Assembly (NCBI GenBank): GCA_029940375.1
Contig: JAPYUX010000001.1
Location: 1 to 33,540, forward strand
Direction of reading: 5' to 3'
Source: Dehalococcoidia bacterium
GTDB lineage: Bacteria > Chloroflexota > Dehalococcoidia > Lucifugimonadales > Lucifugimonadaceae
DNA length: 33,540 bases
Shown here: in pieces, positions 8,210 through 15,562 of the stretch
Position numbering within the stretch: the stretch's first letter is position 1
Layout of the letters: each line of letters starts with the position of its first letter
The notes under the pieces: generated by a model
The model's database searches: none
What the model was told of the DNA's origin: nothing
What the model saw: only the letters and a program-made list of their open reading frames with translations
Translations under genes and position numbers: made by a program

Positions 8210-8536
8210 TTATTTATTCTTAGTCCATATATATTTCTTTAGATAATCACTACCCTCAATAATCTCTTCAAAGCTTTTTATCCAACTCTCTTTCTTCGGC
8301 CGCCATTCTCCAAACATGACTAAATTATTTACTAATCTATCTACTTCTTTTTTAGCTTCTTCATCCACCCACCCTTTTTGTTCATTCTCCATATAGTCTA
8401 GGATTTCTTTTGGAACTGATATGGACTCTTCTCCATCCTCATTCTTTACCCTAGGAAGAACTACTCCGGACTTATCTTCCGCTGTGTGTAGAACTGCTTC
8501 TAGTTCTCCATTTATTTCTTCTGATTCAATATACAT
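8210..8536 (-). CDS. Small acidic protein, unknown function
   Basis: A 108-residue, strongly acidic, soluble protein with no recognised domain. The C-terminal half (about 50-100) is predicted helical and contains a conserved-looking FGEWRPKKESW segment. The ATG has AGAGG eight bases upstream. It is the first full gene of the leftward operon ending at 7073 and lies close to attR, where excisionases or regulators often sit. Its acidity argues against direct DNA binding by itself. An even shorter frame overlaps its start (8526-8603). Confidence 0.65.
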   Translation of the reverse strand: MYIESEEINGELEAVLHTAEDKSGVVLPRVKNEDGEESISVPKEILDYMENEQKGWVDEEAKKEVDRLVNNLVMFGEWRPKKESWIKSFEEIIEGSDYLKKYIWTKNK

Positions 8537-8603
8537 TTGTTATACCTCTTTGTAATACATCATTGTTTAAAACTGCTTGATTTATCATACTTTCTCTTTT
8601 CAT
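8526..8603 (-). CDS. Possible 25-residue leader peptide
   Basis: This frame starts at ATG 8603, with GGAG only two bases upstream. It ends by overlapping the start of the next gene by 11 bases (ATGTATATTGA). The arrangement mirrors the short ORF overlapping the integrase start at the other end of the element. The peptide has no recognisable motif, and the close spacing of its ribosome site makes it doubtful. Confidence 0.25.
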   Translation of the reverse strand: MKRESMINQAVLNNDVLQRGITNVY

Positions 8604-8737
8604 TTCTCCGGCCGCTAAACTGAAAGATATTATCCTAGCTAGTATTAAATTATCGTAGTTGTTATAAACTGATTTATATAAACTAGTTTTAAATTCTAAG
8701 TACGAAATTAATTTATAGTAACTCGTTGAAGAGAGGA

Positions 8738-8786
8738 ACTCTGATAAAGTAGAGGTCGGATGTTCGAGTCATCCCGGGCCCACCAT
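8738..8786 (+). repeat. att repeat, distal side (attR)
   Basis: A perfect 49-base copy of 1126-1174, containing the anticodon loop, T arm and acceptor 3' strand of tRNA-Ile but not its 5' half. It is the displaced chromosomal 3' end of the tRNA after integration and marks the right boundary of the element. Confidence 0.92.
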
Positions 8787-8875
8787 CACTTTCTAAAGTT
8801 CATTTCTTTATTATCCTCCGCCTTTTTAATAATCTCTGGAATGTTGGATTTAGTGATATCCACAAAAATATCCAT
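8786..8875 (-). pseudogene. Short reading-frame remnant ending at attR
   Basis: A 29-codon frame (ATG at 8875; open but without a start back to 8926) terminates exactly at the right edge of the att repeat. The residues look protein-like (KSNIPEIIKKAEDNKEMNF), but no family is recognised and no ribosome site is present. It may be the end of a gene from the chromosomal flank or from an older insertion. Confidence 0.2.
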
Positions 8876-8920
8876 AAAAATATCTATGTTTGAATGATTT
8901 TCGGTTAGTTGCAGATAATT

Positions 8921-8948
8921 GAATAATTAGTCTGATTGATTCATAATT
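8921..8948. repeat. GAATAAT(G/T)AGTCTGA repeat, copy 3
   Basis: It matches 26 of 28 bases of 4456-4483. It lies outside the element boundary, so the repeat is not unique to the element. Confidence 0.4.
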
Positions 8949-8975
8949 CAATTATTATGTTTTGCAATCAAATAT

Positions 8976-9167
8976 AAAAGCGATAGATTAAGCGATGAAA
9001 TCGTTGAAAAAATCTATAAAACTATCCCAAATAGAATTTCATACTGTAACAAGGTATTTAATTCGTTTGAATCTAAGAATCGGAAAGATGATTAGATTAT
9101 TACCGGAAGCGAAGCATTAGAACAACGTAAGGACCCTTGGAAATATTTATGGGAACAAGACAAATAG
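8976..9167 (+). pseudogene. Decayed coding remnant with an in-frame stop
   Basis: One frame reads as plausible protein for 39 codons (containing DRLSDEIVEKIYKTIPNRIS). It then meets TAG at 9093-9095 and continues in the same frame for 23 more codons (containing SEALEQRKDPWKYLWEQDK) to a second TAG. No ATG with a ribosome site precedes it. The pattern suggests the 3' end of a gene that lost its start and gained a stop. The family is not recognised. Confidence 0.35.
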
Positions 9168-9352
9168 CGGGATAAAAAATAAGTATCCACAATTTTATCC
9201 ACTATTATTCTTGGGATAACTGTATTTTTTGAATTTCCTAGAAAAGTCGTATATTAGACTGTTACATAATTTCTATCCGTTTGATTTAATTAAAGAGTAG
9301 TTATTATTTACATTTAGCCAGAACTTGTAATTGATAACTACACAATAAGAGG

Positions 9353-9383
9353 TCTTTCCAATTTTAAATGGAAAGAATTTTTT
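9353..9383 (+). terminator. Intrinsic terminator
   Basis: An 8-bp stem TCTTTCCA (9353-9360) / TGGAAAGA (9369-9376) with an AT-rich loop is followed by A and six T. No intact rightward gene precedes it. It may serve the decayed remnant, or may once have ended the 16S-tRNA-Ile transcript before the element inserted. Confidence 0.65.
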
Positions 9384-9504
9384 AAAAAATTTACTCTGTT
9401 GAAAAGCTAGATTGCTAATTCTGACATCTTGTATTTGTTTTTATAATTAATGTAATATCTAAATTAATATAGTTACATTCCTGCTTAAGAATTAGGAGAT
9501 TATT

Positions 9505-10146
9505 ATGAATTTTAGTCAAAAATGGTTTACGGGTTTATCTTTGGTGATTGCACCTATTTTAATTAATGTACTTTGGGTTGTAGTAGAGGGTTTTGATGAG
9601 ACTGGAGACTTTTCAGCAAAGGCGGAAATATATGCAAAAGCTGCAACCACAAATACGATATTACTTTGTCTTATCTTGATAAGCGTTTTATGTTTAGGAC
9701 TTTCTTATCTTTTTCAAGCTTCTGATGCTTCTGAGGGTAGTGATAATCCACTTTTCGGTAAAATTTCTTCCAAAATATGGTTGATATTTATTGCTTTATT
9801 CACAGGTGTTTTAAGTTTACAAATGTCAACTATCGGGCTCTATGAAAGTGGTAAAATTCAGGAAGCAACAACGGTTTTTATGATTGCTGAAATGTTAGGT
9901 TCGGGAGTGTTTCTCCTTATAGGTTTAGCACTAATATTTTTAGGCAAAGCTTTACGAGATGCTAAGAACAAGTTACAACCAAATATTCTATTACATATTG
10001 TAAGCTTTGGGATGCTAATCTTTGGAATTGTTATGCTAATTGACACATTTGCTATTACAGGTGCTGATTCGTTAGGATTTATAGGATGGATGGGCTGGCA
10101 TCTGGTTTCGATTATATATGGCGTTGGTATTCTTATGCGGAAATAA
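9505..10146 (+). CDS. Six- to seven-TM membrane protein, unknown function
   Basis: A 213-residue integral membrane protein. Hydrophobic segments lie at about 10-28, 48-70, 90-110, 122-146, 161-181 and 190-211. The soluble loop between the first two has an acidic, Ala-rich stretch. The overall pattern resembles DUF4386-type proteins, but I see no diagnostic motif. The ATG has a good ribosome site (TTAGGAG). It is first in a run of rightward genes after attR that do not look functionally connected. Confidence 0.75.
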   Translation: MNFSQKWFTGLSLVIAPILINVLWVVVEGFDETGDFSAKAEIYAKAATTNTILLCLILISVLCLGLSYLFQASDASEGSDNPLFGKISSKIWLIFIALFTGVLSLQMSTIGLYESGKIQEATTVFMIAEMLGSGVFLLIGLALIFLGKALRDAKNKLQPNILLHIVSFGMLIFGIVMLIDTFAITGADSLGFIGWMGWHLVSIIYGVGILMRK

Positions 10147-10232
10147 TTATATAGGCTTTGTTGAGCTCTTTATTTCGGAAAGTTATAAGACAACATCTTA
10201 ATATTAAATTATGATGATCTTAATGTTTAGAT

Positions 10233-10745
10233 ATGAACTATTTTAAAAAATCAATACAAAGTGGTCTTGAAGAATATTATCAGATACTTAAAAGCGTTTT
10301 AGCAAACTTGAACAATAGTGAATTATTCTGGAGACCGAGTTTACAATCAAATAATATTATTTTTTTAGTTTGGCATATGGGATTAGTTGAAGATAATCTG
10401 ACAAATAAAGTTTTATGTAAACAAGATAGAATTTGGGTTACTGATAAGTACTATGAAAAATTCCCTTCTTTAAAAGATGAAACTGGTTTTGGATTTACAT
10501 TAGAAGAATTAGATAATTTCCCTCAAATGGATATTGTCTGGTTAATGAATTATTACGATGTAGTAAGAAAAAGAACAGAACGCGTAATTGAAAAAATTAC
10601 TCAAGAAGACTTGTCTTTAAATTATACTTTTGGTCAAAGACAAGTTTCAGGTTTTTGGATTTTGGGTAGATTAATAACTGAAGAATCTCAACATTTGGGG
10701 CAAATCTCATATATCAGAGGTCTGATGAGAGGTTTAAATCATTAA
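10233..10745 (+). CDS. DinB-like four-helix-bundle protein
   Basis: A 170-residue protein of the DinB/YfiT superfamily, metal-binding four-helix bundles that include thiol-dependent transferases and stress proteins. Visible landmarks are FLVWHMG with His48 in helix 2, and the C-terminal ITEESQHLGQISYIRGLMRG, the typical E..xHxGQ...R ending. The family usually has three His ligands. Here the helix-4 first ligand position is Glu150 and only His154 is kept, so metal binding may be altered. No convincing Shine-Dalgarno is seen. Neighbours give no clue to substrate. Confidence 0.8.
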   Translation: MNYFKKSIQSGLEEYYQILKSVLANLNNSELFWRPSLQSNNIIFLVWHMGLVEDNLTNKVLCKQDRIWVTDKYYEKFPSLKDETGFGFTLEELDNFPQMDIVWLMNYYDVVRKRTERVIEKITQEDLSLNYTFGQRQVSGFWILGRLITEESQHLGQISYIRGLMRGLNH

Positions 10746-10935
10746 ATATCTTTTTTATAATAAAATTTAAATTGCTAAAACGTGTATTTATTAAGATTTT
10801 ACTGTCTAAACTAAGTGTCCCTAAATAATTCAGACAGCAACATTGATTATACTAAATCAGGTAAATGTTTTGCGAAATAAGCTATAATAAATTTGTTTTA
10901 CATCATTAAAGTAAATAGAACAAAGCGTCAAAACT

Positions 10936-11808
10936 ATGGATTCCCTTTTTCAATTTGCAGCAATATTTAGTGCACTGACTTGGGCTATGTCTGGTGCAAT
11001 ATTAAAACAAATTAAATTTAATAGATTTTTCTCTTTCCCATTTTTGGAAGCGACAATATCACTCATAATCGTTTCCATAATAATTACACTTATGCAGTAT
11101 TGGGGGACAATTTTTGACGCGAGCTCTAAAGCTTTTTTATATATGATAGTTGCAACCGCTTTAAGTTGTATAGGGGTTGTTTTTTATGTCATTTCAATCA
11201 AACATAATCCTATAGGAATAGTATTCACTCTTTGTGCTGCTTCAACAATTTTGATGACTCTAGTAATAGATTTTCTTATAAATAATGTCCAGTACAATGC
11301 ATTTCTGATTATTGGTGCTGTTGTTCTTATTACGAGTATTTTTATTATTAATTTTGAAAGTTTTAAAAATTACAAAGAAAAAAACACCCTTGGAATATTT
11401 GGAGGAGTTATTGCTGGAAGTGTCTGGGGAATAGCTGTAATTTTAAATGATAGGGCACTTCTTGAAGCCAATATACTAACGGCTTCTATTACTAGAGCTG
11501 TTGTGTCAATTATTTTTCTTTTTATTCTTAGTGAATTATTTAAACAGAGAATAGAAATATTAACTAAAAAAAAAGAAATATTAAAAATGGTTATTGCCGG
11601 GTCATTAATAACTTTATCTAGCTTGATATGGCTTACTTCTTTAAATGTTACTACAGGATCTCTAACATCAATATTTGGCAATACAGCACCTGTTTTTGCA
11701 ATAATTATAGGTGCTGTATTCTTAAAAGAAAAAATTTATAGGTCTCAAATTTTAGGAATTTTTTTGGCATTTATTGGAGTATTAATGGTAATTTTATTTA
11801 AAAACTAA
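10936..11808 (+). CDS. EamA/DMT-family transporter
   Basis: A 290-residue protein with about ten transmembrane segments arranged as two EamA repeats (about 4-136 and 151-288). The second contains the family-typical GNTAPVFAIIIGAVFLKEKI (about 248-267). Drug/metabolite transporters of this length export amino acids, nucleosides or metabolites through the inner membrane. The exact substrate is not predictable. The gene stands alone between intergenic spacers. Confidence 0.9.
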   Translation: MDSLFQFAAIFSALTWAMSGAILKQIKFNRFFSFPFLEATISLIIVSIIITLMQYWGTIFDASSKAFLYMIVATALSCIGVVFYVISIKHNPIGIVFTLCAASTILMTLVIDFLINNVQYNAFLIIGAVVLITSIFIINFESFKNYKEKNTLGIFGGVIAGSVWGIAVILNDRALLEANILTASITRAVVSIIFLFILSELFKQRIEILTKKKEILKMVIAGSLITLSSLIWLTSLNVTTGSLTSIFGNTAPVFAIIIGAVFLKEKIYRSQILGIFLAFIGVLMVILFKN

Positions 11809-12157
11809 TTACTTCTTCCGCACCAAAATTCAGAGACTTTCTAATAATTAGCCATTGGACTATTTTGAAGAATATTCTAAAATATTCTAAGTGTAATTTT
11901 TATGTTTATAATTGATAGATTTTGTATTGGAATTTAGTTTATCGATAAATTTACTTCATCTTAATCATCAATGATGATATGAGGAATAATGCCTTTGAAC
12001 ACCGTTCCATTTAGAATAATCGTGACTAAGACCGGGAGCATATCTTTATCTGTCACCGTAAGTGGTATATTACTATTTATATACATATCAATATTTTGAT
12101 TATTTAACCAAACTTTTCAAAAATAGCGAGAGTCGTAATAAATAAGAGGTTTTAACC
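11809..12157. other. Intergenic region with a possible small minus-strand gene
   Basis: A 349-base spacer with a duplicated AATATTCTAA (about 11873-11891). It contains a protein-like minus-strand frame described separately (11961-12086). No RNA gene or terminator stands out. The next rightward gene has a clear AAGAGG ribosome site. Confidence 0.4.
11961..12086 (-). CDS. Possible 41-residue protein
   Basis: The minus-strand frame from ATG 12086 encodes 41 residues with a compact, beta-rich, protein-like composition (PLTVTDKDMLPVLVTIILNG). Its local base use is slightly more GC-rich than the surrounding spacer. It is open for ten codons upstream of the ATG, and there is no Shine-Dalgarno. It may be a small gene or the 3' end of a decayed one. 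No family is recognised. Confidence 0.3.
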   Translation of the reverse strand: MYINSNIPLTVTDKDMLPVLVTIILNGTVFKGIIPHIIIDD

Positions 12158-12913
12158 ATGTCTTTCAAATTCGTTCAAATGTCTGATCCACAATTAGGGT
12201 TTTATGCTTCAAGGCATCCTGACACTGAAGGGATAGATTATGAAATAAAAAATTTATCTAAAGCTATTGCAATTACAAACAAGATTTCTCCAGATTTTGT
12301 AATAACTACAGGCGACTTCATGCAAGACAGACTAGAATCAAGTCATGCAGATATTGTCAAAAAAATGTACAGCGAGTTAAATTGCAACTATTATTTTGCT
12401 CCAGGAAACGCAGACTTAACTAACACCCCTGAATTTGAAGATATAGAGCGTTACAAAAAACGATTTGGTGTAGATCATTACAGTTTTTATCATATGAATT
12501 CTCAATTTATAATTTTGAATAGCTGTGTTTTACAAGATTGGTCCAAAGTAGCAGGTGAAAACTCAAAACAAATAACGTTTCTAGAGCAACAACTACAAAA
12601 TGGCCAGCAAAACAAATCCTCACATCAATTAATATTTATGCATCATCCTCTTTTTGGAACTGACCCAGAAGAAGACGATAGCCACATGGTACTACCTAAA
12701 AGTCAACGAGCAAAAATTTTAAATTTACTTGACCTTTATAAAGTAAGTGCCGTATTCACCGGGCATTGGCATGCCAATAACATATTGACCTATAAAAGCA
12801 CACAATTAATAACTTCAGGCCCAATCACTTTTCCACTTGGAGAAGATCCTTCTGGAATTAGATTGATAGAAGTAGATGGTGATTACTTAACTCACGAATA
12901 CATTGAATTATAG
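12158..12913 (+). CDS. Calcineurin-like metallophosphoesterase (CPPED1-like)
   Basis: A 251-residue single-domain phosphoesterase. Metal-binding motifs in order are SDPQLG (9-14), GDFMQD (52-57), GNAD (83-86), MHHP (161-164) and GHWH (202-205). The first motif is D-P-Q rather than the usual D-x-H. This variant is characteristic of CPPED1-type enzymes, which dephosphorylate proteins or small phosphoesters. No signal peptide is present, so it is cytoplasmic. AAGAGG precedes the ATG. The downstream fdhA is 205 bp away and not obviously linked. The substrate is unknown. Confidence 0.9.
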   Translation: MSFKFVQMSDPQLGFYASRHPDTEGIDYEIKNLSKAIAITNKISPDFVITTGDFMQDRLESSHADIVKKMYSELNCNYYFAPGNADLTNTPEFEDIERYKKRFGVDHYSFYHMNSQFIILNSCVLQDWSKVAGENSKQITFLEQQLQNGQQNKSSHQLIFMHHPLFGTDPEEDDSHMVLPKSQRAKILNLLDLYKVSAVFTGHWHANNILTYKSTQLITSGPITFPLGEDPSGIRLIEVDGDYLTHEYIEL

Positions 12914-13056
12914 CTTTGAACTTTGCTCCCTCTGCTATAAGAAACTTTTAGATATAAATTATCCCAATAGATCTTTAATGCAGATCATTTTTATATATTG
13001 TTGAATCTAGTTATTTTATTTATATTCTCTTGAATTCCTAATCTACAATCTGTAAT

Positions 13057-13095
13057 ATTTTGTAAAATCAAAAAATTAATTTGATTTTACAAAAT
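13057..13095. promoter_or_regulatory. Perfect 16-bp inverted repeat upstream of fdhA
   Basis: Arms 13057-13072 and 13080-13095 are exact reverse complements (ATTTTGTAAAATCAAA and its partner) around a 7-base AT loop. The repeat ends 23 bases before the fdhA ATG. It may be an operator, or an intrinsic terminator/attenuator for transcription arriving from the phosphoesterase. It has no clean U-tract, which favours an operator. Confidence 0.5.
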
Positions 13096-13118
13096 AATCA
13101 TTAGAATGGAGAATAATT

Positions 13119-14309
13119 ATGTCTACTAATCGAGGTGTTGCTTATCTCGGAGATGGAAATGTAGAGATACAATCGATTGATTTTCCAAAGTTATCAATAG
13201 GAGACCGTCAATGCCATCATGGGGTTATATTAAAAACCGTTGCTACCAATATATGTGGAAGTGACCAACATATGGTTCGAGGACGTACAACTGCAGAATC
13301 AGGTTTAATTTTAGGGCATGAAATTACGGGAGAAATTATTGAAAAAGGTAGAGATGTTGAATTTTTAGAAGTAGGTGATGTTGTTTCTGTACCCTTTAAT
13401 ATTGCTTGTGGTAGGTGCCAAAATTGTAAAGAAGGTAAAACAGGAATTTGTTTGAATGTAAATCCAGCAAGACCTGGTGCTGCCTATGGATATGTTGATA
13501 TGGGAGGTTGGATAGGCGGCCAAGCAGAATATGTTATGATACCTTATGCTGATTTTAATCTTCTAAAATTTCCTGATAAAGATCAAGCAATGAATAAAAT
13601 AAAAGATTTAGCACTTTTATCAGATATATTTCCTACAGGTTTTCATGGAGCCTACACAGCAGGGGTTGGACCTGGTTCAATAGTTTATATAGCAGGTGCT
13701 GGGCCGGTTGGGCTGGCTTCTGCAGCTTCAGCACAGTTACTGGGTGCAGCATGTGTTATTGTTGGTGATTTTTTCCCAGAAAGACTAGCTCAGGCTAAAA
13801 GCTTTGGTTGCGAAACTGTTGATTTGGCTAAAGATGCATCTTTAGCTGATCAAATCGAATCAATAATAGGAATACCTGAAGTAGATGCTGCAGTTGATTG
13901 TGTAGGATTTGAAGCTAGAGGACATGGTTCTGATTCATCTGTTGAAAAGCCTGCTACAGTTTTGAATTCAATTATGGAAGTTACTAGAGCTGGGGGATCT
14001 CTTGGAATTCCTGGACTTTATGTAACAGGTGATCCTGGAGGAGTAGATGAAAATGCTAAGATAGGCATGTTAGGTATACGTATTGGTTTAGGTTGGGCTA
14101 AGTCGCATAATATTACTACTGGACAATGTCCTGTTATGCGTTACCACAGGAATTTAATGCAAGCTATACTTTACGATAAAATTCAAATTGCTAAGGCTAC
14201 TAATGTTACAGTAATTAGTCTTGATGATGCCCCTAAAGGATATAAAGATTTTGATAAAGGAGCTGCAAAGAAATTTGTTATAGATCCTCATGCCCTAATT
14301 GCAAACTAA
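13119..14309 (+). CDS. fdhA: Glutathione-independent formaldehyde dehydrogenase (Zn, NAD)
   Basis: A 396-residue zinc MDR dehydrogenase that matches Pseudomonas putida formaldehyde dismutase/dehydrogenase along its length, including NICGSDQHMVRGRTTA and VNPARPGAAYGYVDMGGW. Catalytic zinc ligands are Cys46, His67 and Asp169. Structural zinc ligands are Cys97, Cys100, Cys103 and Cys111. The Rossmann motif is GAGPVGLA. It would oxidise formaldehyde to formate with tightly bound NAD(H), without a thiol cofactor. SD GGAG precedes the ATG, and a 16-bp inverted repeat lies just upstream. It is followed 39 bp later by a beta-propeller gene, probably co-transcribed. The role is likely detoxification of formaldehyde from C1 or methylated-compound degradation. 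Confidence 0.95.
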   Translation: MSTNRGVAYLGDGNVEIQSIDFPKLSIGDRQCHHGVILKTVATNICGSDQHMVRGRTTAESGLILGHEITGEIIEKGRDVEFLEVGDVVSVPFNIACGRCQNCKEGKTGICLNVNPARPGAAYGYVDMGGWIGGQAEYVMIPYADFNLLKFPDKDQAMNKIKDLALLSDIFPTGFHGAYTAGVGPGSIVYIAGAGPVGLASAASAQLLGAACVIVGDFFPERLAQAKSFGCETVDLAKDASLADQIESIIGIPEVDAAVDCVGFEARGHGSDSSVEKPATVLNSIMEVTRAGGSLGIPGLYVTGDPGGVDENAKIGMLGIRIGLGWAKSHNITTGQCPVMRYHRNLMQAILYDKIQIAKATNVTVISLDDAPKGYKDFDKGAAKKFVIDPHALIAN

Positions 14310-14348
14310 TTTATACATAAAAAATAATAAATACTATTGGTTGATAAT

Positions 14349-15293
14349 ATGAAAATAAGTGGACAAAAACCATTTCAATTTATATATCGTGAAGATTTAC
14401 GTACATTGCCAAAAAGTGCTTTAGATTATGAAGTTAATCTACATGGTGGTTTTGCAGTGGATCATGATTTAGATGGCCGTATTTTTTATGGAATGCCGAA
14501 CCTAGGTTTAATGAGTATCAGTTCTGATCTTAAATCTCAAGATATCATTGATTTGCCTGATAAAATAAGTTCACTTAATTTTCATGGAATTAAGATATTT
14601 ACTATTGATAATACTAAACGATTAGTATTATCAGCTAACCTTGATGAAAAAGTTATTATATTAACTCTTGAAGGAAAGATTGATTTTATTTTATCTAGAC
14701 CAGAGTTTGAAGAATATAAATCTAAATCAAAGATTTTCAAACCAACAGATACGGCTATTCTTAATAATGATCTTTACGTAGCAGATGGTTATGGCTCTAA
14801 TTATATTTCTATAGCAGATTTGAAAACAAGAAAATGGAAGAAAATTTTTGCAGGCCAAACTGACGATCCAAAAGCCCTTGGACTTTTTGGTACAGCACAC
14901 GGCTTAAATTTGACCCCCGATGCTAAAAGTCTTTCAATAGCAGATCGTCCTCATTCAAGATTTGAACATTTTACTTTTGAAGGAGATTTTAAAGAATCAT
15001 TTAATATACCATATGGTTCAAAACCCTGTGGTATTGACTTTATTAATTGGAAAGGTCGTTCATTGGGATTAGTTGGAAGTTTAGATGATCCTATTGAAGG
15101 AAAAGCAGCACCTATATATATTTTAGATGGAGAATCTTATGAGTTATTATCTACAATACGTCCTAAAGAAGACTTGGATATTGATATTGCAGATCATATA
15201 CACAATGCTGTTTGGTATGAGCATAATGGTGAATTATATTTAATTTGCCAAGCTTGGAATCCGGGTTTTTATTTTGTGCTGGAATTAGTTTAA
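14349..15293 (+). CDS. Beta-propeller (NHL/SMP-30-like) protein, unknown function
   Basis: A protein of about 314 residues, rich in short beta strands with repeated propeller blades such as NNDLYVADGYGSNYISI and GTAHGLNLTPDAKSLSIAD. It resembles six-bladed propellers related to peptidyl-hydroxyglycine lyase or NHL proteins. It has no signal peptide and no membrane segment, so it is probably cytoplasmic. I choose the ATG at 14349; an in-frame TTG at 14337 is possible and neither has a clear ribosome site. Its tight placement after fdhA suggests a joint role, possibly a lactonase- or lyase-like step, but the substrate is unknown. Confidence 0.8.
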   Translation: MKISGQKPFQFIYREDLRTLPKSALDYEVNLHGGFAVDHDLDGRIFYGMPNLGLMSISSDLKSQDIIDLPDKISSLNFHGIKIFTIDNTKRLVLSANLDEKVIILTLEGKIDFILSRPEFEEYKSKSKIFKPTDTAILNNDLYVADGYGSNYISIADLKTRKWKKIFAGQTDDPKALGLFGTAHGLNLTPDAKSLSIADRPHSRFEHFTFEGDFKESFNIPYGSKPCGIDFINWKGRSLGLVGSLDDPIEGKAAPIYILDGESYELLSTIRPKEDLDIDIADHIHNAVWYEHNGELYLICQAWNPGFYFVLELV

Positions 15294-15337
15294 TTTATTA
15301 TGAATAGTGTGAAAATATTATCATTCTTTTTCTTTTA

Positions 15338-15369
15338 ATAAAATAATCATTTGATAAAATAATCATTTG
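15338..15369. repeat. Tandem duplication of a 16-bp unit
   Basis: Two exact copies of ATAAAATAATCATTTG stand head to tail in the spacer after the beta-propeller gene. This is probably slippage in AT-rich DNA. Confidence 0.6.
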
Positions 15370-15562
15370 ATTTTTAAATCCTTCAAATAGGTAAATCTTT
15401 ACTTATAATTCTAGCGGTAGTTTTAATCATAAAAGTATTGCCTTCGTTTTGATTTATATAATCGTAGTTTAAAAGATGATAACTATCATTTTTATACTAT
15501 TATTATTCATTTTCGTAATATATACAGTTCATAACAATTAAAACATATGTGAGGAGTTTAAT

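Larger units (their letters stand above)
1126..8786. mobile_element. Integrative element in tRNA-Ile (about 7.6 kb)
   Basis: A perfect 49-bp direct repeat of the tRNA-Ile 3' half bounds this segment (1126-1174 and 8738-8786). A tyrosine recombinase lies directly inside the tRNA-side end and is transcribed toward it, the classical layout of tRNA-targeting integrative elements. Between the ends are metal-efflux and ABC cargo plus unrecognised DNA-binding-type genes. No relaxase, type IV secretion, capsid or terminase gene is present, so it is more likely a mobilisable or satellite-type island than a self-transmissible element or prophage. The exact crossover point within the repeat cannot be fixed. 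Confidence 0.9.
8787..9504. other. Gene-poor flank downstream of attR
   Basis: This 718-base stretch contains no intact gene. It holds the 29-codon remnant at attR, a second copy of the 28-base GAATAAT(G/T)AGTCTGA palindrome (8921-8948), a decayed coding remnant (8976-9167) and a strong intrinsic terminator (9353-9383). There is no 23S rRNA, tRNA-Ala or 5S sequence where these would be expected after tRNA-Ile. Confidence 0.6.

Noticed and set aside
1126-8786. Prophage
   Set aside because: Only an integrase is phage-like; no capsid, portal, terminase, lysis or tail genes are present.
1126-8786. Self-transmissible ICE
   Set aside because: No relaxase, coupling protein or type IV secretion genes are seen in the 7.6 kb.
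11370-11681. Long antisense frame inside the EamA transporter gene
   Set aside because: It is a shadow of the coding strand; the same holds for antisense frames in pdxT, the R3H ATPase, tmk, glyA and gap.
15338-15369. Tandem 16-bp repeat as a regulatory site
   Set aside because: Only two copies, AT-rich, with no link to a promoter; simple duplication is the easier explanation.
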